Part shown: positions 24,801 to 39,800 of the stretch, one piece after another
Position numbering within the stretch: the first letter of the stretch is position 1
Layout: the number at the start of each line of letters is the position of its first letter
Origin: Callaeas wilsoni
Lineage: Eukaryota; Chordata; Aves; Passeriformes; Callaeidae
Length of the DNA: 64,000 nucleotides
NCBI GenBank assembly: GCA_013398955.1
Contig: VWPU01003192.1
Span: 62,001-126,000, forward strand
Reading direction: 5' to 3'
Notes under the pieces: generated by a model
What the model was told of the DNA's origin: nothing
Databases searched by the model: none
Seen by the model: the letters and a program-made list of their open reading frames with translations, nothing else
Program-made: the position numbers and the translations under genes

Positions 24801-27800
24801 TATTTTTGTAGTGCTTTGTAGAGAGGCAGGGCAGTTAACAATGAAGTCAGTGATGGCACATGCATAAGATGCTTTTGCTTGTCCCTGCAGCCCAGTCCTG
24901 TAATTTTCTCTTTTGTGTATCTAACTGCCAAAGTGCAGCAAACTGGTGTCCATCAATCAGCCTGCATTCTGGTGTCAAGAAGAGGCAATAAAGGGAGAGT
25001 GGAAATACCAACCTGCCATTAAGACTGGCGCTGGGACAAGAACAATAAGTGCATTGATGAGTTGTTTTATAGAACATGCTGCAAATTAATCCGTTTCCTG
25101 TTTGACATGTTTATTTGTAGTACCTCTTCTTCAGTCAGGGCTGGAATGAAATTACTGTCTTGTGTCAAGCAGCTTACTGCTGAGCTAGGATTGCTCACAA
25201 AACTGAAATGAAGGACCTCAGAATCTCCTACGTGAAGAGAGATTTTAAAAGACTATGACTGTTTACTTTAAAAAGAAAACAAATCAAAAAGCAATGACAG
25301 CAAAATTTTAAATTACTGAAAGATTTGGAGAAGGTAGATGGGGACCTTCTCCCAGTCAGATAATGACAGGGCATACTCATTTAATGTAACAGGTAGCAGG
25401 CTGAAAACCTATGTTGTCTTCACATGGACAGGTTTTATAGTGAGGGGACTGCAGGTATGGCTCTGTGAAAAAGATGCCAGAAGCTTCTGCCATGTTCAGT
25501 AGAGCCAGGATTGAAAACAATTCTTCCCACAATGCGTAACCTCACTATGGAACCAATTGTAGTATTGAACCAGTTGGGAAGCAGGTACTGAACAGGATTA
25601 AAGAAGATACTAGTCACTAATTGAGATACCAAGAAACACTGGGGTGTACAGTACTAGCGAATCTTTAATCACTAGAAGTTAGGATGATACCTAGCATGCA
25701 AGGATGGCTATTTCTGCATCTTCCTTCCCTACATGACCTCTTAGACACCTACCCCCTTCTGACCCTTGTTCTTTAATGAGCAGCTCTGATTCTTAATCAT
25801 CTTGTTCAAAACAAGCAATTGGAGTAGGTGGACATCACCCTTCTCTCATTGTGGCATCTTCACTAGCTGTCTGACTACCAGCCAACCCTCTGAAATCTCA
25901 GACTGCATCATTAGTGTGCAAATACATTATTCTCTAGTGTACACATCTTCAGTATTTCTATTCATTTGAATCGGAATACCAATTTAATTTCCATCAGCCA
26001 AATGGCTTCTCCAGTACAGCATGCTACAAATGGTGAATGTGGCATAAATGGTAGCTGAGAGGATTTATGCTCTTAAATTAGGGATTAATTTTTAGGGACC
26101 TTGCTTTGTCAGGCTGGTTACTCTGCTGCCTTCTTCACACGCATATGCTGATGAAATGCCTCCTCTGTTCCCCTCATAAACCGCTCCTGTGCAGACACTG
26201 ACAAACTGAAAGTTGACAATATGTTTACAAAACTAACTTAACTTGCACTTGTGCCCTAAGAAAGGTTGGAATTAGAGTATTCTCAAGGTGAAGGCTATGG
26301 TAGCAGCCCGTCATGCCAACTCCTTTCACTCAGCCCACTCTCCCTTCCTTGCCAGGCTTATTAACACACTCTCTTCCTCCACAGAAGGGGAGCTGGAGGC
26401 AGAATGGCTGCAAGACGTAGGGTTATCCACACTGATCTCAGGAGCTGAAGAGGAGGATGGCCAGGCCCTGCTGTCCACTCTGACCAGAACACAAGCTGCT
26501 GCCGTACAGAAGAGGTACAACACCTATACTCAGACCCTAAGGAAGAAGAACAAGCACACAGTCCGGGATGTGCGAGACATCTTCGGCACCAGTGACTCTT
26601 CTGTAAGTATCCCGGTGAATGCCTTTGATCTTAATTTTTATGCAATTTGCAAGTAGCTCACCAAAGTTTCTGCCAGACAGGAACCCTTTCCTGCTGACAA
26701 TGCACAGACAGCCATTAGCAGTTTCTGACCCTAAGACCAGACCTTTAGTGCTCTATACACTCATTTGAGAGGAAAGGAAGAAACCAAATACAATAGATGG
26801 TACACAGTTTTGTAACTAACCTGTAACATAATGTTGTATCTGCTGCCAGCCTTCCTCCTGCAGCCTTCTATCAAGACTAACATTTACTCCTTTATTTTTT
26901 GGAAATTGGTGAGTTACTCTTGGCAGCTATTCAAATTTTTGATGGCTTCTGGGGACACTTGCTATTTACTCAGCAGTCTCAGTGGTGAAGTAAAACTTGT
27001 CTAATGAAGCAACTGGGGTTCAAATATGCATAAGCAATTAAACACCTGCCAGCATGATTGTAACTTGTACACTGGCAGTTACATTTCACTTACATAGCAA
27101 ACGAAAACCTATTAACTGTTCATTTGCTTCATGGCTTCAGAAATCAGCAGTACTCTGGAGGTTTTATCCACTTTTCCCTGAGGATAGCTCTGAACGCACC
27201 AGTTGCTGCCACTATATGTTTTGATTCTGGTGAACGCAGTCAACCATGTGAGTTTAGTCCACTGCTCAAAGCAACACACGTGATTTTACGTTTATCACTC
27301 ATGATATCTTAAATGAGAGTCACCAATAAGATCACAAACTTACCTTTGAAATTAATATTAAAATTTTTGCCATTACAAAACTCTAAGAAACTATTTTTCA
27401 TTATGATACCGCTTTGTCCTTTCTTGTTTGTTCTACCTTCTCAAGGCTTGATATCCTGGATTAATTTAAAACAAAAAAAAAAAAGGAAAACAAGATTGTA
27501 GCTGCATAGTTACATTAAAATGACAAAGATCTAATGTCCAGGTAGTTAACCTATTTGTTTCCAAATTAAGTATTTGGATTCTTTTGAACCTCTTGCACAT
27601 ATCCCACAAATACATCCAGAAGCATCCAGTAGTTTCCTGACGGCAGACTTTCTTTCCTGAGAGATTATCAGGCTTGTTTGCATGAACATTAAAAAGCTGG
27701 TGGTACTTCTAATTAGATTAGTTCTCCCTATTCAAGTATCTGTAAACCGTAAGGTGTTTAAATTTTTTTACAAAAGCTTAAGTTTCCTAATAAATTTCAG

Positions 27801-30800
27801 TCAGCCAAATAAACGTTGTACATTTCCTCTGAAGTGGGCATATTATTGATCTATTTTTGATCTGCTTATTTTTCCCCTTCTCACTTGATAAAGTTTCTCA
27901 ACTGCAAAAGGAATTTGGATGTTCAGAGCCATTGCCCTTCAAATCAGTGTTTTACGTCCTCCAAAATTCAGTTAGCTTACTAGTTCTGCATTGTGAATGT
28001 CTAAAAGATAAGATCAAATAAGTAACTAAGTCTTCTAATTCTTCTTCCCACAAAAATATGCAGTTCTGCAGGTGCTTACTTCGATGTTAAACACAGATGC
28101 CCAAACACAACTGCAGAACACAAAATCACCTCTCTCCAACGGACTGTGAAACATTGTATTTCTAAAAACTTGCAAGACCCCAACACTCTTTAATTTTCCT
28201 ATTCACCAGTGCTCCTATCTCTTCTGCTTGTTATAGGATTTAGAAACTTTGTCCTAATTATCAGCCCTTCAGGGATAAACACACTTCAGGAGGGCTTGTG
28301 TCCCTGACCTAAGGGTTTCTCGAGTAGTCTTTTTAAGGGGGTATCAGCAGTCCCTGGAGCTTTACTGCCTCTTTGGGCATGGCCCTGCAGCTGCCACTGA
28401 ATCTTTGTGATGAATCAGTTTAGAGAAGCACATTAAAAACAACCCAGACAAAAGAAAAGAGTGACAGGGGATGGAGAGGGGCAAATATTTTCAGCACAGC
28501 TGCAGAAGAGAGGCTGGTGAGGAGACTGCTTGAAATGATGTGCAGTTTTGCTTTCCGATCCTACCTTTTAGTTGGGAAGGGAAGAGGTAAACATACTGCG
28601 AATAGCAAACTGACTCTAATTGTTTCACATAACTCTGTAATCCTCCCCATTAGGAGGATGGATTTACACCCTGTTCCCAACAACCTAAGAATCACAAGAG
28701 CCTAGAGGGATGGGTCACAGGATGGATTACTCTCTTCCTTGGCTAATGATGAAAGAAAAGGTGATTAGCTCACAAGGATCACCTGAGATGAGATTTAGGG
28801 GACCACTAAAGAGGCATAAATTAGTTGTCATCTGGAGTGTGAAAAAAAAAAAATAGATTTGCCCTAGTTTTTTTCTCTCTGTTCTGAAATAACCCTGCCT
28901 GCTATATGTTTTGCTACTACTGCCTAGTGGCTGGGCTCTGCATGGGTCAACACAGACAAAACGGTGCTTTTCCAGCGATCCTGCCTTAAGGTCCATGCCC
29001 TCATGGCAGGAGTGTCCCCTAAACAGACAAAATGGACTGAAATAAAAGGAAATGCAGCTATTCCTCTTCTTGTTTGGTAGTTTTGGTTGGCTGGTTTTTG
29101 GGTTTTTTTTCTGTTGCCTGTCCTGGAAAGGTGCCATGATCCCTAGAGGCAAAATTGTGGTACATCACCCTTCCAAGAGCCAGGCCTTGGCAGGTAGAGC
29201 AGCCTGTCCCAGCTGAGGTGCTATTGCTCTGCTTCAGACAGGTCTACAGCCAGCAGACTCGACTGACAGCCACACTACCAAGTTTTAAATTGGATGGTTT
29301 ATTAATCACAGTGGCCTGATTTTCCTTACTGCTGGTACCCTGCTGCTTCCATCAGAAGCTGTCGGCTCTGCTAGTGCTCAGAGCCTAGAAAAATCAACAG
29401 CAGAATACAAATGGGGGGCACACATACGTTGATTCTGTTATTGGAGAGAGGAAATGAAGCACTGTGCTCATTAACAGCCCAACCCTGTACGTTGCAATTA
29501 ACTAAAACTCCTGAAGAGTTTTTACAAGCATTTTACTTCAGCAATGCATGACAAAATCATGTCCTAGTTAAAGAAAAATCACTACTAACCCAGAGCTATT
29601 TGCATGAAAAGGTGTTTGTGATGGCACTACTTGAAAATATGAATATAATCAAAGCATAGACAAATTGCATCCTGGCCAGAGCTGTAAGGTTATCCTCTTT
29701 TGCCTTATTTCCTTTAACAGCAGGGCTGAAAATAAATTTGGTCTCTTTGGTGCTCCAATGATTTGGTTTTATGCCTTCTACAATGAGGGTAGCTACTAAA
29801 GAACTGTCTGTCTACCTCATGTCCATCCTCTTCTTGCTCTTTTGATTTCCTCTTCCCATTGGAAATTCCTGTGTATATTGTGGAGTAAACAGTGCGCTCA
29901 TTTACTTTCAGTCGGAAATCAGGATATGGAAAGCCTCACCTTTGCTGGAGCCCCAGGCAAATTAATAAAGCTGTTCCAGTTTAGTTAAGGACACAATTTG
30001 ATCTTTGAGATCAAGACACTTGGTCTTTCACATTCATTGAGAGAAGGTCTTCAAAAGTTTTGTAATTATCTTTTATACTACAGAAATATTGTGGATCTTT
30101 AAATTCATGCATTAGAAAGGTTTTATTCCCAGTCTTCCCTTTCTTCTTAAATATTATCCTAAGATTAAAAAAATTAAAGGTGAGGAGAAGGAAGACAATT
30201 TCATAAAAGAGACATAGATTTGGTTTCTTTATATACTCTCACTGTGCAGGCTGGGAAATACGACATTTTTAGGTACCCCTGTCATGGTGCACAGTTCACG
30301 TTACCCAGTTGCCCCAGGCTAGAGCAGCCTGCTGCCAGCCCCGCTGGGTGCCAGGCAGAGGTGTGCAGTCCACTCCATCTTCCACAGCCGTGTCGGCCAG
30401 CTCTGCCCTGCTTATCAGAACCAGGTTACTGCAGGTGCTTCACGACTCATTTCACCCATGTAGCAAGGCTGGATGTGGGTTTTTTCTTAATAAACTTGAC
30501 TGACTGTAAATCTATTCTCAATATTGTTCACAGGGTCAGACATTTTGAGCACTGAAAGTAGATGAGCCAGTTGCTAATGTTTACCATTAATTTCTCCATC
30601 CGGATGTTAAGCAGAAGCATAGCTACTTTTATGGTTGATTTTCCCAAATTGCTGAGGCAAGTTTCGCCATCCTCTCCACTTCTGTACTCTCACCTGAAAT
30701 GTATAGTGCTTTTTTATGTCCTGAAGCTGTTTGTGAAAATGTGGTGGGTTTTTATCATAAAAGTATCCAGTTCTCTTTTTTAAAAAATCAATGGTCCTTA

Positions 30801-33800
30801 CAGTCTTCTGGCAAAGGAAGTCCATGTAACTCAGATTCTGTTTGCTGTCAAGTTCACAAGCCATTGAATGGACTCTTTCAGAAGAGATTTTATTCATGTT
30901 ACATTTGACTTTGTTACATGAATAGCTCAGAGGATAAGATTGAGTAAAACAACTGCAACGTTATTTCAGGCTTCCAGTTGGAAGAGCTGCCTGTCTGTTA
31001 AATATCTGACATTTTTTAACAGCCTGAGTGCTTCTCCCACACATTGACTACAACTGGTGAAAACAGAATTTCTGCCCTGAGGCATTGCTGCTTGTTGATA
31101 AACAGCCGACTTAGCAATTTAAAGAGCAATTTAAAGAGCTGGTATTGAGGGCTCATGGGGGCCCACAGCTGCAGGTTCATCACTAAACTGGGTCTGTTCC
31201 ATCAGGCTCAGGGTGTGTGAGGCAGCAGGTTTGAGGAGGGCTGGGGGCTTCAGGGGCTCCCACAAGGATGCAAATAACAGCAGAAAAGATATAAGACAGG
31301 ATTGGAACATTGTAGTTATTTTCACTGAGTAACCTCCAGAGCACTTTTTTAATTCCTGACCTTGTTTTTGTTTGTTTGTTTGGTTTTTTTTACTCAAGAA
31401 CAAACAGTTGAGCTGCTACTGCCCATGGAACACAAGCACTCAGATTTGTCTTTATGAGCCTCAAAACTGCTGAGGACAAGGCCAAAACTCCACTGTTAAG
31501 AAGAAGTGACTTGAAAGTCACCCCCTGGGCTGCCAAGCCACTTCTCTGCAGTGCAGAATAATTTCTGGAGTGGAAAGAAATGAATTTGACTATAGAAAAT
31601 GCTTATTTTTTCCCTCAAATTGTTTTTTGCAGTTCACTAATAAAAGTATTAGTGTATAACCTGTGGGAGGACATCCATCCTTTCATAACTTTCTGGTGCC
31701 CAAATCACAAGAGGTAGCAGGCAGACCGATTTCTGACAGGTCCCTGGGAACAGCAGGTACTCAACATGTGCCAGAGAGTCTTCAAAAAGATTTGTGGCCA
31801 AAATGATTAAAGCCAGGATGAATTACAATTTGAGGAGGACCTTTCGGTTAGTCTAATCCTGTACAGCAATTTACTTAGCTAATTTCAGTCATTTTATAGG
31901 ACAGGACTCATTAGGTACAGCAAGCTGCAATATTACTGACCTCCACATGGTCCAAATCTGTGCAGTCTGGGGAAGATTGATTCGCAGGCTTGTTTATGAA
32001 AAATATACTCTGGAGAATCTCAACAGGTTGTTTAATCTTGTCAGAAGAGTGTAAGCTGAGAATGATACACCGTTGGTTGAACTGTAGCAGTTTCTGTCCA
32101 TAGACGTTTACCTTCACTGCAGTCTGATCATTTTTCCTTGCCTATCAGCCCACATTTGAGACAGTTCCAGTGTCACCAGTATCTTCTAATGGTATCCAGC
32201 TTCCTGGGCAGAAGCCAGTTTGGAAATCAGTTAGCTGTGAGTATGACAACATGTAACCAGTGTTCACTTCCTCCTAGTAAAATGACAGACAGAAAGACCC
32301 TTTTGTGGTTCAGAGGTTAGTCCCCTCTTTCATGTTGGGGCAGTGCTGCATATATTTCCTTAAAATCGTTGTCAGCTTATTGTCATGCAGGAACCAAAGC
32401 TTCCCATTTAAGACCAGTGTTGTACAGACACAGACTGCTGCCCTTGAGGCATCAGCATCTAAAAAATGCTGATCATTGCAAGGCTGGAAATGTAAAAATA
32501 ATCTGTAAACAATATCGTGCAGAATTTGTCCAAAGTATGTCATCAGTGTATTTTCTTGTTGCAAATCAAAGAGGCATATTTCCTCCACATTTCTTCTCCA
32601 GTACTGCAGAAACTGTAGTATTAGAAATTTATCATTTTCCTGGTTCTGCCCTATTATTCTGATCTCTGAATATTGTTATCCCTTAAATGCTTTACCCTGA
32701 CAGTGATTGGCAGTGCTAATGAAACTAATAGCTCTTCTCTACTCAGTGTCTGAATAATTATCAGCAACCTTCCACGAGAATGTCCACCTTTTAGTTTGGA
32801 ATCTCTTCCCAACGCCATTGTTCAGGGCTTAACTAAAGGGATATTAATACCCAGATTTCTAAACTAGTCCCTTGGATGTTTACCTCTGGATACAGTGCCA
32901 CAGACATTTTCCTTGGTGGCAAAAGCAGCTTCATTGATACTTCTGCTCTGCAAGCAGTTTTTCTGAAACAGATGGGTAACCAAATGCCCAGGGGTACCTC
33001 GAGCCATCTGTGGTCCCAGGTCCAAGGGTGGAAGGAGATGGAAAACATCTTGAATGGCTTGGACATAAGACAACAACTGAAGCCACAGTTCAGAAAACAG
33101 AAGCCACTTAATAACACACTTAACGTTTTTCATATCGGACTTGTAAAATAAATGGTGTTGTAAAAAAGTCCCTGTAACTGTAAATGCAATGATTCAGAGA
33201 ACATGGGGCATACACAGGTTTATAAGACATGTAATGTTTTTTAATTCACTTTCTGATGGCTATGGCTTTTGAATACGCTTGTGTCATGTTAGTAAATTCT
33301 TCTCTGCAGTCCTGGGAGCTGAAATTTTACTTCACTTTCAATTAAATTTATTATTCCATCCCAACTGGGTTTAGGAGCTGAACCTTACAGGAAAACTAAA
33401 AATTGACCTGAGATACTAGAGATCCATCAGGAAAGCTGGCAACCCTGGAACTCATTTTTGTTATCACACTTTGGCCTCCATGACAATAGCATATTTCTGG
33501 ACTTGATTGTACTGATTTCAAAAAATTTCCTCTGACATCCAATAATTTAAGGAGGTGACTAAATTTTAGAGAAGAGCAATAAGTCATTTCACAATATCTA
33601 CTAGAAATGCCAGTAGATATAGCATTTTTCAAACTGGAATATTGTACATTTTGTCCTGTTTTGGTGCTACACACCTAAACTATCAACAATGAGAAATATG
33701 TGTATGTGACCACATAAAATATAATGCGCAATGTCTTGTGATTGTAAACAAGTTGTCAGTAACCTGAGAAACTGTGTCAACGGCATTTTTCTGTCAAGAT

Positions 33801-36800
33801 CTTTTATTTTTAATTGTTCATTTGACAAGTGCCACCACAGTTTGCTAGCCTGGGTAGACAAGGATGGAGTACAAAAACTTGGTAATTCCTGATAAACAGG
33901 AAGTTCCAGCTTGACTGTCTTTCTCACAGAAAGCAGCAAGTTAAATAATCTAAAATGAAAATAGAGATTTTATTTCTAAGGGGTTATTTCCTTGAGACAA
34001 AACAGGAACATGCTGTGGTTTGCACTGAAATTCCTCTTCAAAGCACTTCCTTTATTACTTTCTCAAGAATTTTGTCATCTAGGTTCAATTTTTTAATGTC
34101 TCTGTACTGAATGCAAGCATATATTCATCATTCATATATAATTTTCCTTATTTTCAGCTAAGAGCTGTCTAGACTGTGGAATAGATAAAGGCAGCCCATC
34201 CATAACAGAAGAGCTCTCCTATGAGGTCTCTTTCTCAGAATCCATTACAGTCCTTCCAAAAACCCAAGAGTGGCCAAAAAACCAGAGGTTCAAAAAGGAA
34301 GACTCGGCTTTGCCAGTAAGTTTCTTCTCCATGTATTTCCTCAATTCTTTTCTTTCACACAGCAGTTTCCTGCTTTGTATCCCCAGCATACTGGAGTCTG
34401 TTAAGACACATGATCTGTCCTTTGCAGTGTGTGCTTTGTAAAGACTTCTCGCTGTGCCTGCTTTCTGCCTGTGACTGATTCCCAGAGAGGCACCAAAGTT
34501 AAGATATCCAAGCCAGGTTTTTACCTGTACCCGTCATGAACATGTGCACCCAGATGAGTACGTATAACTCAGTCCACAAATATTGCATCATGCATAATTT
34601 TTTCACACAGAAATAAAAACTGCTTACTGGCATTAAAATAATAATAATTTTGATTACTGGTCTGCTTTCCTACTTTTTCCCCCACAGATTATCTGCCTTT
34701 GTTAACACATGGATTTAAAATTGCTTTGCAGATGAAGGGAGGAAAGCAAACCTTAGTCCTGCAGTAGTACTGGCTGTCTTCAGTCAGTAGTCAGTGCAAT
34801 CATACTATAGGAGATGCTACATGAACTGTTCAAGAAAAGTTAGCTGTATCACCCAGCCAGACATACACTGAGCAGTGTTGTGTCACTATCTGGAATTATT
34901 TCATGGACTCATGGAAGTCAGTATTCTACTTCCATCAGCCCTCACAACTTCCATCACTGAAAACTGGAGCATTAATTTCGTGCTTCCAATATCACCTCTT
35001 TAGTAACATGTATGAAATGGCTGTAAAGTATTTGGAAGAATTTCTGAATGTTATGATGTCCTGAGCTCTCAAACCAATCTGAAATTGTTACAATCCGCAC
35101 AGACATTGAATTATCTGAGAATTATTCAGTTGTCTATCTCAGATTCCACCAAGGAAGAGGAAGCTGAGATGCAGAAGTAAGCTTCCATGTTGAATGATAA
35201 GACAGCAAGTAGATTACATAACTTATGTGAAATCCCTGTGCACTTTTTGTGTCTTTGGTTGTTTGGAAGGGTTTTTTGTGGGGATAACTTGGTGTCCTGT
35301 GGAGAGTAAGGTTATCTTTGCACTCATCATGATTTTGGCCTTTACTGCAACACATGCACACTCAGAAATTGTCCTCTGCAACAGCACAGACAATTCCCAG
35401 TTGACAGAGCAGAGAAACTGATGACAAAGAGGGAAGAGAAGATGCCACATTGAATATCATGGATCTGTGGATTCATAATCGATCCGTTTTAGGAAGTGCC
35501 AGTATTGTGCTGGAGTTGAACTGCTCTGCGTGCAGGACATAATGTTGTGAGCTCAGAAGACCACACCAGAAACATGCCAGGTCATTGCAGAGAGTTTCTG
35601 AATAAAGTCAACAATCATAGCTGTTGATGTTGGTCTTTCCCTTACTTCATCTGCTGCCACTTGTGGTATTTGGTTTTTTCCCATAATGACTCAGACCGTA
35701 ATGGGCCTCAGCACAAAAATCACCTCTCACTCTGCTACACAGAGCAACCAGTCACCTACACTCAGAAGGACTGTCCCTCCTTGCCTGTGGTGGGACAATG
35801 GGGCTACACTGGAGGCTGTGCAACATCACACTTTCTCCAGGGCAGCTCTTACAACATAGCCAACTTTATTGATGGTGTGTACAGAGCTGCACAGAGAGAT
35901 ATTACATATCATAAAACAGCATGTCCCCTGCAGCAGGGAGTCCCCTGACTCCTAGAAGAGTCAACTTGACATCCTCAGGAGCATAGCTGTTTCCCCAAAG
36001 TACATGTGATTTCTGCGATGCGGGACCATGATCCATGTGACTTAGCTGAAGAGCTACAAGTCTGAGTACACTGCACGGTTCCACATAGAAACAGCTTCGC
36101 AAAATATCAGACACGATCCTTAGCCAAAATGTTAGTAATCTAATTTCAGGATAGCACAGCCTCCTTCAAACCTGCATATTACACCACTTTAAGAAAAACA
36201 ACTGGAAAATTGTGACACAAGACAGAGATAGACAGCCAACCCCAAAATTTGTTTTAACCACAGCATCACATCATAGTGACCCTAGGAGTCAAACAGCCAC
36301 TGTGGAAAATCTTTGTAGTACCCTTTTTAATCAGTTTTGCAGTGCTTAGAATTTTTTTCTCTTTCCCTCCAGAAAATATGTGTATACAGTCTGGGTTTTT
36401 TTCCTTTTTTTCAATGTGATCTATTGCATTTTGACTACTTTTGCACTTTTTGCATCACTGGAACCAAAATGTGTAGATATTCTTTAGTATTTTATGCGTC
36501 TTTAGAAGAAGGCTGTCCTCCGTGAAGCTTTTGTTACATTAAGTCTCAGAATAAGGGTAGCAGTGGAATTGCTGCATTCTAAGGAGGGAATATTCTGGGC
36601 TAAAAATGCCCCAGGCAGCATGTAAATAAGTTATTCCATTCCCTACACTCTTTCTCTCCCAATTATTATTAACCCCTATTGAACAACCATATGCAATGTA
36701 GTTTATAAAGTCCTGAGCTATATGATCTAGGTGTCCTTTGAACTCTCTTCCTTTTGAAACCTGGTGTAATTTTAATTTTTGTTTTGATTAGGTTTAGGGG

Positions 36801-39800
36801 GGTTTTTTTGTTTACCTTTTTCTTAATCAGTTTGACTGGCTTAATTTAAAGATGGATTAAACCTTTTGAGTCCAAGTTTGTTAAAAAAAATGAAAGACTG
36901 AGCTGAAATCTCCAGAAGCAAAACATTACTAGAGGCTGAGTTTCCACTCTGTTCCCTAAAGGAAGGAGATGATTTGTAATACTATTTATTTATACCTCTG
37001 ACTAACAATTCCTGGTTTAAATTACAATAAAATAAAAAAAAACATACAATACCAAAGATCCACAGTTCTTTGAAAAGCGTGTTTTTTACTATGACACTGT
37101 TATTATGTCTAACAATTATGTCAGAAACTGATGGGTATTTGTTCCTTTTCACATTTGTACAAATGCATCTGTTGTGATGCAACATTCCTGGCTCTGGTCC
37201 ATGACACTGCAGTTTCTAAAATATGTAGACATCTTCGCATGCCCCCAAATTACTCAGTATAGTTTAGTTCAAGTCTACTTGAATAAACTGTTTCTTAGCT
37301 GCTGTGAGTCCTGTTTCTAAACCTTCTTGAGTTATAAAAAATACCACTAAGTTGGCAGGTTGGCTTCTGGACTAAGCAATTCTGCTTCTGGGCTTTTCCT
37401 CAGATCTTTAGTTTGAGCTCCCCTGTAAGACCTCGTAAATTAACAGCATTATGCAAAGCAGGCATGGATTCCTTACACAACGCACAATTGATATACAGCT
37501 ATATCCCTGATTAACTGTGTCAACTACTTCAACAGCATTCAAAGACATTCTGGGGAAGGCAGAAGCAGAGCAAAATGCTACATCCTCCTGAAACTGGGCA
37601 AAAGTTTAAAAGAAGCACGTAACTCATTTGTCCCAGCTGGAGTGCAGGCACTGAGGTGCTCCAGCACCACTTCCCAGTCAAACTGCAAGAAGCTCGATTT
37701 TATGTTCAGGTGGATGCAAGCTATGTTACTGATGCCTTAGGATTTTAGCTTTTATATTTTCATATATTTGTAATCCTGCAATTCTTTAGTGTATAACCGA
37801 ACTCCATATAGAGTGTTAGCAACTGCTTTTCCCATTTTGGTCAGACACAACAATTCCTCTCTAGGCCTGAGAATCAAGGACACCTCACTGTCTCAGGCCC
37901 TGAGAAATGTAAACAAAAGTGAGTTGGGGGGAGCAAACTAAGAGAACGAAACTCCACTACCTGAAGCTGTAATTGGACAATTAACCTCTGATATGCAAAT
38001 GGACAAAACTTATACCTGTCCGAAAAACGTGTGACTGTGTCCATCCTGGGTGTAGTCTCTGCGAGACTCCTGCACGGCCCAAGGTGTGCCCTGTGAAGGC
38101 CTTTCAATAAATCCCTACCCTTTATCCTTTCACTCTGTTTAGCCTCTGTTCCAGGTCAGCCTCTACAAGGCATCATTACCATACCAGGCCAATATACAGG
38201 GCTATAGTTCATCTCTTTGTTGTTATCCATCTACCTGAACATGACCTCTAATCCCATACTGGCATCTCTTTTAAAACAAAAATTCACTTCCTGTAATTTT
38301 TGTGCAAATAAAGATGCAACCCATCTCTACTGTAGAAATTCATTGTCCGGAAAAGCCGGTTTGGACTGACAGAGGTTGGGGACCTCTCTCCCGAAGACAT
38401 GAAGAAGATCCGCTACCTCTCCCTGATCGAGCTCACGGCCTTCTATGACGCGCTGGGCGTGGAACTGAAGAGGAACCGCGTGGAGAGGGTGCGGGGACGA
38501 GGTACCGTGTGTGGCATCCCCTTTGCAGTCACCTTCATGTCAGTCAGCTTTGAAAGAAGATGCTTACAAGGCTGTGTTTCTTTGTTTTCACATTTGTTGT
38601 TATTATTTTTAAGAGAATGGTCTTTTCGGAGTCCCTCTTACCGTATTGCTGGAGAATGATCAAAAGAAGGTTCCTGGAATAAAAGTGCCCCTTATCTTCC
38701 AAAAAGTGAGTATCACTTGGCCTGCTTGGTCACTGAGATTTGCTTTTCCACCCTTTGCATTAACACTCAAAAGAGTCATCAGATAATAGAAGTTTCTGAC
38801 AGGCTTTGCAGAGTGGCAGGTGTCTAAAGATTATCTGACTGAATACTGTGGTTTGAAAACTTTGTGACAAGGAGAGAAAATCTGCTCCTTTTGTGATATT
38901 TTATCTATCGTGAGGACCTTTCTTGATTTTTCTAATTATGTGATACCACACAGGAAACTTTGGGAAACAAATATCTTTCTATTTCTCTTTTTCATTAAAT
39001 TAGAGAGCCATGCAAAATTATTTGTGTGCAGAAGTGGCAGAGATGAGTTGTCTCAGGAGTTTTAATTTCACATTAATGCGAACCATAGGTATTACTTAGC
39101 TACTGTTTCCAGAATGGAAGTGATATCTTCTCATTGAGGTTTGTATGACAAAACAAAGGTACTTACATGAGACATTTGGCTGTACAGGGATACCCAGTGG
39201 ATGTCTTGGAGGCACGTACACAGACAAAAGTACGTGTGCAGTTACACAGATTTACACAAACTCGAAATGGCATCAGATTTCCCTGTAAATACTGACAAAA
39301 GGAGAAGTGTTGGGGAGTGTCAGGGAAAAGATTGACACAACTGGAATATTTACACGACTTTGCGATCAGCTCCACTGCTCCCCTGTCAAGATACCATGGG
39401 AAATTAGAAGAATCCAAGTTAGGGCAGGAAGCAGATCTGGTGGTGAAAATCCAGAGCTGTGTGATTAAATGCTGGGAAATTATGTTCAAAATGTTCAAAA
39501 TTATATAAAATCAAAACTTTTTTTTTTTAATAATGAATTAGAGTGGAAAGTTTAGTCCTCTATTCACAGAAATTCCAAAATAAAATATCCTGGGATCATT
39601 TTCTAATCTGAGTTCTCACTTCCCAAAACCTATGTTATCTATAGACCTTTCTATTGTTCTCCTTGGGGCACACTTAAACATTTCTCAGACATTATTTTTC
39701 CTTCAAAACACCATTGTGTTTAAGTATATCTGCTCTTTCTTTAATACATTTATGTGTTAATTGTTCTATAGCAGTGCCAACTCTCAAGTCAAGGACAGAG

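Noticed and set aside
27141..27247. Possible extra exon with CAG acceptor and GTGAGT donor
   Set aside because: In the required phase 0 it runs into a TGA, its length would break the downstream phase, and its translation does not resemble the ARHGAP28 linker.
28727..29152. 141-codon minus-strand open frame
   Set aside because: Lysine/Phe runs derive from poly-A/T tracts in an intron; no domain.
34163..34315. Alternative start of exon D at 34163, which would allow exon B to join it directly
   Set aside because: It keeps the phase with exon B, but the stronger CAG lies five bases upstream. Exon C (88 bases, ARHGAP28-like) exactly supplies the phase needed for the upstream acceptor.
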